From CALJFL01 sp964590005 (lineage in GTDB: Bacteria > Pseudomonadota > Gammaproteobacteria > Pseudomonadales > Halieaceae), in the NCBI GenBank assembly GCA_964590005.1, contig CAZPVJ010000017.1, positions 1 to 6,054 on the forward strand: a stretch of DNA of 6,054 nucleotides. Reading direction: 5' to 3'. The position numbers were made by a program, and so were the translations under genes. The notes below the pieces were generated by a model. The model had not been told where the DNA came from, did not search any database, and saw nothing but the letters and a program-made list of their open reading frames with translations. The first letter of the stretch is position 1, and each line of letters begins with the position of its first letter. Shown here in pieces: positions 1-5,239 of this stretch.

Positions 1-423
1 GGTCATGGAGAACCAGATGTGCTGATCATGGGGACCGAATTCACCGAAATAGGCTTCATGCACAATGTCGTCGCCGCTGACTACGACGACGCCATCGGCA
101 AAGTTCGCCTCGAACAGCTTGTCAAAGCCAAGCTCTCGACCGTGTAGGTCCGTGTATTGCTGACCGGCAATGCCCGTGTTGATGGCGCTGTTGAAATGGG
201 CAATCTGCCCTTCTCGCGGGATCATGACCACGTTTAGCGGTGCACCCATATTGCGAAATGCCCAGCTATTGAAGGGCCGTTCACGGTAATTGCCGAAGGT
301 GACCTGCGATTCCCTTGTCGGGGGCGTACCCTCCATCACCGGTTTCTCGGCACTCATCGCGGGCAGTGGTATTAACAGCCAAACGCCCAGCGCTAACGCG
401 GCAGATACAATACGGTGGCACAT
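1..423 (-). CDS. Secreted serine hydrolase, beta-lactamase/6-aminohexanoate-dimer hydrolase superfamily (N-terminal part, cut by window edge)
   Basis: Reading the minus strand from ATG 421-423 gives 141 codons that stay open to base 1, so the C-terminal part lies outside the window. The start is well set: AGAGGAAG (431-438) sits 7 nt upstream. Residues 1-25 form a signal peptide: basic MCHR start, hydrophobic core ALALGVWLLIPL, small-residue exit near AMSA-EKP. The protein should therefore be exported to the periplasm or beyond. The segment NYRERPFNSWAFRNMGAPL (45-63), then VVVVSGDDIVHEAYFG (112-127) and HIWFSMT (135-141), matches the N-terminal side of class C beta-lactamase-like esterases and NylB-type amidases. 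S139-M140-T141 should be the first three residues of the catalytic S-x-x-K motif; the lysine would be codon 142, just off the edge. The substrate cannot be told. A true antibiotic-degrading beta-lactamase is unlikely given the esterase/NylB-like pre-domain, but the Tyr and C-terminal motifs are not visible. Confidence 0.88.
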   Translation of the reverse strand, partial: MCHRIVSAALALGVWLLIPLPAMSAEKPVMEGTPPTRESQVTFGNYRERPFNSWAFRNMGAPLNVVMIPREGQIAHFNSAINTGIAGQQYTDLHGRELGFDKLFEANFADGVVVVSGDDIVHEAYFGEFGPHDQHIWFSMT

Positions 424-430
424 ACGATAA

Positions 431-438
431 CTTCCTCT
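431..438 (-). promoter_or_regulatory. Shine-Dalgarno site of the serine hydrolase
   Basis: On the minus strand the bases read AGAGGAAG, a near-ideal anti-16S match, ending 7 nt before ATG 421-423. This fixes the start codon and so the signal peptide of the gene. Confidence 0.75.
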
Positions 439-461
439 GTTTTGTTGTTTTTCATGACAGA

Positions 462-491
462 ACCGGCGGAGTTCACCGGGAACTCCCCGGT
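462..491. repeat. Imperfect inverted repeat (hairpin with a competing fold) in the 424-637 intergenic region
   Basis: ACCGG (462-466) pairs with CCGGT (487-491), and GGAGTT (468-473) pairs with AACTCC (481-486). This gives 11 base pairs interrupted by one unpaired C (467), with a 7-nt loop. A second, exclusive fold uses ACCGGG (475-480) with CCCGGT (486-491) around a 5-nt loop. There is no T-run on either side, so it is not a standard intrinsic terminator. It lies 38 nt upstream of the serine hydrolase start codon, so it would be in that gene's mRNA leader if transcription begins further upstream. It could be a leader structure, a protein-binding palindrome or a REP-like remnant. The rest of 424-637 shows no clear sigma-70 promoter and no small gene that I can support. 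Confidence 0.6.
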
Positions 492-637
492 AGCCATGAC
501 GACCGCCAACCAGACACAAGCATAGACCGCCCACCGCGATTTGCAGGTGCCATACTGTCACGCCTGATGATCTACACTGGAACACTGAATTCAAGATTGC
601 GGCATCAAACCAGCAACAGCAGCGGGCGAAACAAGAG

Positions 638-1135
638 ATGAACACAGGTAGATTCGAAGCAATACTGCAATTTGTCGGGGTCCTGGGACTGATCGGCTCA
701 CTGATTTTCGTGGGATTTGAATTGAAACAATCGCGCGATATCGCGCTGGCAGACATCTACCAGCAACGCTCGGCGATGTGGCTGGAAATGCAGTTAAGCC
801 GACTCCCCGCGGAACAATACCGGGTCGCCTATGACAAGGTTCAAAGAGATCCGCGAGAACTGACGGTCGAGGATGTCAGCATCTTTGAAGACATGTTTTA
901 CGCCAAGCTGACCCTCTATGAAAACCTGCATTTCCAACACCAATTGGACCTTATTACCGAGGAGGAGTGGGCGGCGGCAGTGGCGAACATCCGCTCGGAC
1001 TTCTCACTGCCCTGCCGCTCGAGATGGTGGTCGGAAGACCGCCACAACTGGCGAACATCATTCGCCGACAGCGTAGATCGCTTCGTCGCCAATCTGGAAG
1101 TGCCGGCCTGTCCCGTGGACGCGCAATCGCATTGA
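638..1135 (+). CDS. Small membrane-anchored protein of unknown function, one N-terminal helix
   Basis: 165 aa. Residues 8-29 (AILQFVGVLGLIGSLIFVGFEL) form one clear transmembrane helix. It is followed at once by a polar KQSRD stretch and a mostly helical soluble domain rich in Trp, Glu and Arg, ending in a short segment with two cysteines (one at PCRSRWW, one at PACPVD). The pattern of an N-terminal helix, then a short KQSR-like basic/polar run, then about 120 helical residues resembles short uncharacterised proteins common in marine Gammaproteobacteria. I know no function for them. By the positive-inside rule the KQSRD side suggests that the soluble domain faces the cytoplasm. The ATG at 638 has only a weak purine-rich run (AAGAG) too close upstream, so expression may be low or the start slightly different. 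The gene is on the same strand as arsC, 133 nt upstream of it. No arsenic link can be read from the protein. Confidence 0.75.
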   Translation: MNTGRFEAILQFVGVLGLIGSLIFVGFELKQSRDIALADIYQQRSAMWLEMQLSRLPAEQYRVAYDKVQRDPRELTVEDVSIFEDMFYAKLTLYENLHFQHQLDLITEEEWAAAVANIRSDFSLPCRSRWWSEDRHNWRTSFADSVDRFVANLEVPACPVDAQSH

Positions 1136-1190
1136 TCCCACAGCCCCACCTCCGCAGGACACGCCTCTGGGGCGCCACAGTGTCAGTCAT

Positions 1191-1218
1191 ATTTTTGTAA
1201 TGCAAAGCAGGATACACT
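1191..1218 (+). promoter_or_regulatory. Weak candidate promoter for arsC-acr3
   Basis: An AT-rich island in otherwise GC-rich DNA precedes arsC. A -10-like TACACT (1213-1218) lies 16 nt after a poor -35 candidate, ATTTTT (1191-1196). A small palindrome, TTTG-TAATG-CAAA (1194-1206), overlaps the spacer and could be an operator half-site pair. The -35 match is weak, so this is a guess from composition and position. If it is right, transcription would start near 1225, downstream of the ATG at 1200, which favours the GTG start of arsC. Confidence 0.22.
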
Positions 1219-1252
1219 CCCCCGTTCATTGCCTCTGGCGAACGCTCAGCAC

Positions 1253-1256
1253 AGGA
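1253..1256 (+). promoter_or_regulatory. Possible Shine-Dalgarno site for arsC GTG start
   Basis: AGGA (1253-1256) lies 12 nt before GTG 1269. The spacing is longer than ideal, but this is the only purine-rich core in reach and it supports GTG rather than the ATG at 1200. Confidence 0.35.
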
Positions 1257-1268
1257 ATACCCGTCACC

Positions 1269-1742
1269 GTGAAACTGCTCTATGTCTGCACCCACAATGC
1301 CTGCCGCAGCATCCTGGCGGAGGTGCTGACAAGGGCAATGCTGAACGACCGGGTGCAGGTACGCAGCGCCGGCAGCAGCCCCGGGGGCCAGGTCCATCCA
1401 CTGACCCTTCGCTACCTGGAGGAACACGGCTACTCTACCGCCGGCCTGGCCAGCGAGAGCCTAGACGCCATGCGCGAATTTAACCCGGATATCGTCATCA
1501 CCGTCTGTGACAGCGCCGCCGGTGAAGCCTGCCCAGTTTGGCTGGCTCCTGCCGCCAGGGTGCACTGGGGATTACCTGACCCTTCTCACTCGGAAGGTGA
1601 CGAACACGCCAAACTAGCGGCCTTTGAGCCTGTTGTGCAAATTCTTGCAAACCGGCTGTCGAAGCTGGCTAAACTGCCCCTGGAGTCCATTAACGCCACA
1701 GAGTTGGGCCACATTATGCAAACCATGGATACCGATAGCTGA
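1269..1742 (+). CDS. arsC: Arsenate reductase, thioredoxin-coupled low-molecular-weight phosphatase type
   Basis: Reduces As(V) to As(III) in the cytoplasm for export by the next gene. The protein has 157 residues from GTG 1269. It opens with VKLLYVCTHNACRS, which carries the CX5R P-loop of the LMW tyrosine-phosphatase fold (nucleophile Cys7, Arg13). The resolving cysteine pair follows in ITVCDSAAGEACP (Cys80, Cys88), as in the three-cysteine relay of the S. aureus pI258 ArsC family. HWGLPDPS (99-106) supplies the conserved Asp-Pro acid loop. An in-frame ATG at 1200 would add 23 residues (MQSRIHSP and on) with no family counterpart. The family normally begins right at the KLLYVCT strand, so GTG is chosen. 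The stop TGA (1740-1742) shares its last A with the ATG of acr3, which implies translational coupling. The three cysteines and the HWG-DP motif separate it from the glutaredoxin-dependent ArsC family and from ordinary tyrosine phosphatases. Confidence 0.93.
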   Translation: MKLLYVCTHNACRSILAEVLTRAMLNDRVQVRSAGSSPGGQVHPLTLRYLEEHGYSTAGLASESLDAMREFNPDIVITVCDSAAGEACPVWLAPAARVHWGLPDPSHSEGDEHAKLAAFEPVVQILANRLSKLAKLPLESINATELGHIMQTMDTDS

Positions 1743-2761
1743 TGGGATTATTTGAACGCTACTTAACCGTCTGGGTGGGCTTGTGCATCGTTGTCGGTGT
1801 GATCATGGGCAACCTGTTTCCCGCTATTTTTGAGGTCATCGCCAGCTTTGAATATGCGCACGTCAACCTGATCGTCGCGGCACTCATCTGGATCATGATC
1901 TATCCCATGATGGTGCAGATCGACTTCGCCTCTATCAAGGAGGTCGGCAAACGCCCACGCGGTATTGTTTTAACGCTGGTCATCAACTGGTTGGTAAAGC
2001 CCTTCACCATGGCGGCACTGGGATGGCTATTTTTCAAGGTAGTGTTCGCGGAGTGGGTTGATCCGCAATCGGCTACAGAGTACATAGCCGGGATGATCCT
2101 GCTGGGTGTAGCACCCTGCACGGCGATGGTCTTCGTGTGGAGTCAGCTAACCGACGGCGACCCCAATTACACCCTGGTGCAGGTATCCATCAACGATGTG
2201 ATCATGGTGTTCGCATTTGCGCCCCTGACAGCACTGCTACTCGGGGTCAGCGACATCACCGTGCCCTGGCAAACCCTGTTACTCTCGGTAGTGCTGTACG
2301 TGGTATTACCCCTTGTTGCCGGCATTTTTACCCGGCATCGCCTGGAGCGCGACGCTGAAGATCACCACGTAGAGTCATTCGTCGCCATGCTGAAACCCTG
2401 GTCGGTCATCGGACTGTTGGCGACTGTCGTCCTGCTGTTCGGTTTCCAGGCGGAAAAGATCCTGGCGCAGCCACTGGTTATCGCTTTAATTGCAATACCC
2501 CTGTTGATACAGACCTACGGCATCTTCGCAGTAGCTTACCTGGCGGCCAAAAACCTGCGCCTCCCACACAATATTGCAGCACCGGCCTGCCTGATCGGTA
2601 CTTCCAACTTCTTTGAGTTGGCCGTGGCAGTGGCGATCAGCCTGTTCGGCCTTAATTCTGGTGCGGCGCTGGCAACTGTCGTGGGCGTGTTGGTAGAAGT
2701 CCCGGTAATGCTATCACTGGTGGCCCTGGCCAATCGAACGCGTCACTGGTTTCCGAACTGA
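1742..2761 (+). CDS. acr3: Arsenite efflux permease, ACR3 family
   Basis: Inner-membrane carrier that expels arsenite (possibly also antimonite) using the proton-motive force. The protein is 339 aa and almost wholly hydrophobic, with about ten helices, as expected for ACR3 (BART superfamily) rather than the 12-helix ArsB. Family marks in order are: MGLFERYLTVWVGLCI start (1-16); YPMMVQIDF (54-62); INWLVKPFTMAALGWLFF (81-98); GVAPCTAMVFVWS (122-134), whose Cys126 corresponds to the metalloid-binding Cys of ACR3; QVSINDVIMVF; GTSNFFELAVAVAISLFG (286-303) with Glu292; and VGVLVEVPVMLSL with Glu319. The two glutamates lie in the two most conserved C-terminal helices. ATG 1742 overlaps the arsC stop by one base. 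No good Shine-Dalgarno is visible before it, so it probably relies on ribosomes finishing arsC. The stop codon is 11 nt from the stop of the convergent CoA-transferase gene, with no recognisable terminator between. Confidence 0.95.
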   Translation: MGLFERYLTVWVGLCIVVGVIMGNLFPAIFEVIASFEYAHVNLIVAALIWIMIYPMMVQIDFASIKEVGKRPRGIVLTLVINWLVKPFTMAALGWLFFKVVFAEWVDPQSATEYIAGMILLGVAPCTAMVFVWSQLTDGDPNYTLVQVSINDVIMVFAFAPLTALLLGVSDITVPWQTLLLSVVLYVVLPLVAGIFTRHRLERDAEDHHVESFVAMLKPWSVIGLLATVVLLFGFQAEKILAQPLVIALIAIPLLIQTYGIFAVAYLAAKNLRLPHNIAAPACLIGTSNFFELAVAVAISLFGLNSGAALATVVGVLVEVPVMLSLVALANRTRHWFPN

Positions 2762-2772
2762 CCCAGGGGCAT

Positions 2773-4053
2773 CTACGCTATCCCCAGCAAGTCCCGCGCC
2801 TCACGCGCAAGTTGTTCCTGAAAGTCAGGATGCGAAATGGCTATGAGATCGCGGGCGCGTTCGGCGATGGAGCGGCCACGCAGTTTAGCCACCCCGAACT
2901 CAGTTACCACGTAATCGACCTGCGCGCGGGTTGTAACGACACCGGCGCCCTGCTCCAGCGTGGGAACCAGCCGCGATAGCCTGCCTCCGCGGGCGGTGCT
3001 GGGTAGCGCGATAATCGACTTTCCGCCCTCCGAGGAGGTCGCGCCATGCACGAAGTCTACCTGGCCACCAACACCCGAATAAATTTTAGGGCCTATAGAA
3101 TCGGCGCAGACCTGTCCGGACAGGTCGATCTGGATAGCGCTATTGATCGAGGTGACCTGTTTGTTCTGCGCAATAACCACCGGGTTGTTGACGTACTCAA
3201 TATCCAGGAATACCACTTCTGGATTATCGTTGACGAAGTCGTACAGACGTTGGCTACCCATGGTGAACCCGGTAACGACCTTGCCCCGCCCTATGGTTTT
3301 GCGGGAGTTATCGATCGCGCCACAATCAATCAGCTCCAGCACCCCATCCGAAAACATCTCAGTATGCACTCCGAGGTACCTGTGATCGTTCAGACAGGCC
3401 AGAGCGGCATCGGGAATCGCACCAATACCCATCTGCAGACAGTCACCGTCATTGATCAAGCCGGCAACATGCTCACCGATCCTGGACTCGGTTGCGGAAC
3501 TGTCCCGCGTTTCGTGAATGATGAGGGGGGTATCGTCCATAAAGGCATAATCAATGTCCTTCAGGTTGATGAAACTATCACCGTGAGTGCGCGGCATATT
3601 CGGATTCACATGGGCGATAATCCTGTCGGCGACTTCGCAGGCCGCGGCGGTGGCTTCTACGGAGATGCCCAGTGAACAATTACCGTGTTGATCCGGACTG
3701 GAGACCTGTATCAGCGCAGTATCCACCCGCTGCTCACCCCCACGAAACAGCTTGGGGATCTCTGACAGGAACATGGGTACATAGTCCGCCCGCCCCTGGT
3801 TGATCAATTCACGGGTTGCTTTACCGGCAAAAAAACAACGATGCCTGAGATGACCGTCCAGGGCCGGAACCACCACCGACTCGGCGTGCTCGAGATGTAA
3901 CTGCATGATGGTGATGTCGTTTAACGCCAGGGCATGGGTGGCAAGCGCATCGAGCAATACGGTGGGAGTGGCCGCCATCGAATGCGACCAGATAAACTCA
4001 CCACTCTGTATCGCCGACACCGCATCGAGGGCGGTTTCACGGAATTTGGCCAA
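2773..4053 (-). CDS. Acetyl-CoA hydrolase/transferase family protein, 4-hydroxybutyrate CoA-transferase type
   Basis: Moves CoA between short-chain acids (for example acetyl-CoA to 4-hydroxybutyrate, propionate or succinate) through a glutamyl-CoA thioester; cytoplasmic. The 426 aa are close to the usual length. The N-terminal domain covers about residues 5-200, with MAATPTVLLDALATHA (26-41) and a nucleotide/CoA segment RRCFFAGK-like (71-78, seen as HRCFFAGK). The C-terminal domain has GIGAIPDA (209-216), the catalytic Glu232 in GVHTEMFSDG (228-237), GVGGQVDFVHGA (327-338) for CoA binding, and the family signature EFGVAKLRGRSIAERARDLI (385-404). The start codon is TTG (4051-4053), preceded by two GGATC copies that give weak GGA ribosome contacts 5 and 10 nt upstream. 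The frame is open further upstream, but no ATG or GTG was found there before the DUF3429 coding region. The preceding gene ends 47 nt before, so shared transcription is likely. The exact acid substrate is not readable; acetate/succinate CoA-transferase is the main alternative. Confidence 0.92.
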   Translation of the reverse strand: MAKFRETALDAVSAIQSGEFIWSHSMAATPTVLLDALATHALALNDITIMQLHLEHAESVVVPALDGHLRHRCFFAGKATRELINQGRADYVPMFLSEIPKLFRGGEQRVDTALIQVSSPDQHGNCSLGISVEATAAACEVADRIIAHVNPNMPRTHGDSFINLKDIDYAFMDDTPLIIHETRDSSATESRIGEHVAGLINDGDCLQMGIGAIPDAALACLNDHRYLGVHTEMFSDGVLELIDCGAIDNSRKTIGRGKVVTGFTMGSQRLYDFVNDNPEVVFLDIEYVNNPVVIAQNKQVTSINSAIQIDLSGQVCADSIGPKIYSGVGGQVDFVHGATSSEGGKSIIALPSTARGGRLSRLVPTLEQGAGVVTTRAQVDYVVTEFGVAKLRGRSIAERARDLIAISHPDFQEQLAREARDLLGIA

Positions 4054-4100
4054 GGGGATCCGATCCGGTCGTTGAGAGTCAACGCACGAGTATAGCCGTC

Positions 4101-4547
4101 TCAGGCACCGTTGCGAACAACCAGCCCCGCCATGAACAGCAGGTGCAGGACAACCGCAACCGAGGTCAGGCGCGAGCGCAGCAGCAGGTACCAGCCTTCC
4201 TGGTCGCTACTGCCTTTCTCGTACCAGAGCGTTGCCAGGTAGCCCAGCATCAGTAGAAACGCACAGACCAACGGTTGCGCAATCAGCACGGCGACAGCGG
4301 CAAAAACGACGATGCCATTACTGACGACGAGTCGCAGCAACTTACCTCGCTCGGGGTAATGGATAGCCGATCCCCACAGGGTACCCGCCAAAAAGCAGAG
4401 TATCGCCAGGGAATACACGATGAACCCACGCAGCGAGACCGCCTGGAGATACCCCCCCAGTAACCAAACACCCAGGCTGAATAAAACGAAGGGGGTGAGG
4501 CCGGCGAACCCGAGGGCATTCATCAGGCGTCGCGAAGATGTGGTCAT
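4101..4547 (-). CDS. DUF3429 integral membrane protein
   Basis: 148 aa with about five transmembrane helices (roughly 11-34, 42-62, 72-91, 92-109 and 125-145), so an inner-membrane protein. The DUF3429 pattern is visible: SLAILCFLAGTLWGSAIHY (46-64) with the Trp58-Gly59 pair, SNGIVVF (76-82), GYLATLWYE (102-110), and WYLLLRSRLTSVAVVLHLL (119-137) with the WYxxLR-LT motif near the C-terminus. No biochemical role is known to me. The ATG (4545-4547) overlaps the TAA of the upstream lipoprotein gene by one base, which indicates tight translational coupling and probably a joint function at the envelope. The CoA-transferase gene follows 47 nt downstream. Confidence 0.87.
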   Translation of the reverse strand: MTTSSRRLMNALGFAGLTPFVLFSLGVWLLGGYLQAVSLRGFIVYSLAILCFLAGTLWGSAIHYPERGKLLRLVVSNGIVVFAAVAVLIAQPLVCAFLLMLGYLATLWYEKGSSDQEGWYLLLRSRLTSVAVVLHLLFMAGLVVRNGA

Positions 4548-5089
4548 TAAACCGGGGGACGACGCTCTATTACCAACAAAATTTCACCCACCTGAAAGCC
4601 GAACTTCAACATGCGTGATTCGTTGATCAGCATGTTGGGATTCACCAGGTACATACGATCGTCTATCCGCAGGTCGAGGGTGCCGTCACCGAACGGGATT
4701 CGCAATACGTAGTCCAGGAACATGCTGTTGCCTGCTATGGTCACCTCACCCTCGCCCACGACATCACCGGCTGTACCGATGTAGCGGTTTGGGCCATCGG
4801 GCGTCAATGTCCAAACGCGCCTGTCGATTTCGCCGTCATCGAAGACAAAGTCCTCCTCCAGGGTGCCGATGCCGTCCTTCCAGTAGGCCTTGATGTCAGC
4901 GTTGAAGCTACGAATGACCTTCCCGCCGCGGTCTTTAACTACACCGTGTGCGGTGAGTCGGCCATCAAAAAACTCTTCAGCCACCAGCCTGGGCTCATTG
5001 TCGGCATACTCATCAACAGTGACGGACGCACAGCCGGACAGCAACGTAACCGCCGCTGCAACCAGCATCAAATTCAATGTCTTCTTCAT
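4547..5089 (-). CDS. DUF3833 family lipoprotein
   Basis: 180 aa. MKKTLNLMLVAAAVTLLSGC is a type II signal peptide with lipobox LSGC. Cys20 would be lipidated, and the next residue is Ala rather than Asp, so outer-membrane sorting is expected. The mature part matches DUF3833: EEFFDGRLTAHGVVKDRGGK (38-57), then TLEEDFVFDDGEIDRRVW (76-93), YIGTAGDVVGEGEVTIAGN (103-121), LRIDDRMYLVNPNMLINESR (140-159) and KFGFQVGEILLVIER (162-176). This reads as an all-beta, lipocalin-like domain, which is an inference. In other proteobacteria DUF3833 genes are often found beside cyclopropane-fatty-acid-synthase-like and DUF1365 genes, which suggests lipid modification; those partners are not in this window. AGGAAG (5094-5099) just upstream supports the ATG at 5087-5089. 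It is likely the first gene of a transcript, since a strong terminator lies just upstream. Confidence 0.9.
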   Translation of the reverse strand: MKKTLNLMLVAAAVTLLSGCASVTVDEYADNEPRLVAEEFFDGRLTAHGVVKDRGGKVIRSFNADIKAYWKDGIGTLEEDFVFDDGEIDRRVWTLTPDGPNRYIGTAGDVVGEGEVTIAGNSMFLDYVLRIPFGDGTLDLRIDDRMYLVNPNMLINESRMLKFGFQVGEILLVIERRPPV

Positions 5090-5164
5090 GGCTCTTCCTC
5101 ACGGTCTCTTAGTCGGTGATACGAGCAGCGCCAGCGGCGGGATCACTGTGTTAAGGATGCAGGC

Positions 5165-5190
5165 AAAAAAAACCCGGCGGGGGCGCCGGG
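5165..5190 (-). terminator. Intrinsic terminator after the flavin oxygenase gene
   Basis: On the minus strand CCCGGCG (5184-5190) and CGCCGGG (5173-5179) form a perfect 7-bp GC stem with a 4-nt loop, followed by eight Ts (5165-5172). It lies about 50 nt past the stop of the oxygenase and about 75 nt before the DUF3833 start, so it separates the two transcription units. Confidence 0.92.
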
Positions 5191-5197
5191 TAAGAAT

Positions 5198-5225
5198 AAA
5201 CCATCTGGGGGGGACTAGATGGCTT
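5198..5225 (-). terminator. Weaker hairpin just before the main terminator
   Basis: CCATCT (5217-5222 on the minus strand) pairs with AGATGG (5201-5206), extended to nine pairs by a G-U and two A-U pairs, with a 10-nt loop containing seven Cs. A partly T-rich run (TTTATTCTT) follows. It may act as a first, leaky terminator or protect the mRNA 3' end in tandem with the strong one at 5165-5190. Confidence 0.45.
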
Positions 5226-5239
5226 TGGAAGCTCGCAAG

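Noticed and set aside
315..641. 108-codon plus-strand frame that ends overlapping the ATG at 638
   Set aside because: It starts at TTG inside the antisense serine hydrolase and runs through the intergenic hairpin. The protein is low-complexity, Arg/Ser-rich without domain features. The 4-nt overlap with 638 looks like coupling but is probably chance.
1143..1184. Short inverted repeats (GCCCC/GGGGC and GACAC/GTGTC) followed by a T-run near 1191
   Set aside because: Stems are only 5 bp with long loops, and the T-run is not adjacent to the stem, so a terminator for the 638-1135 gene is not supported.
1200..1268. In-frame ATG giving ArsC a 23-residue N-terminal extension
   Set aside because: The extension has no counterpart in the family, where the first beta-strand begins at the KLLYVCT segment. 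The GTG at 1269 fits better.
954..1427. 157-codon minus-strand frame across the 638-1135 gene and arsC
   Set aside because: It is antisense to the arsC P-loop region and spans two real genes and the gap between them. The composition is typical of a shadow frame.
3046..3675. 209-codon open frame on the plus strand
   Set aside because: It is antisense to the CoA-transferase, whose conserved motifs cover the same bases. The translation resembles no family and has no ribosome site of note; it follows from codon bias on the other strand.
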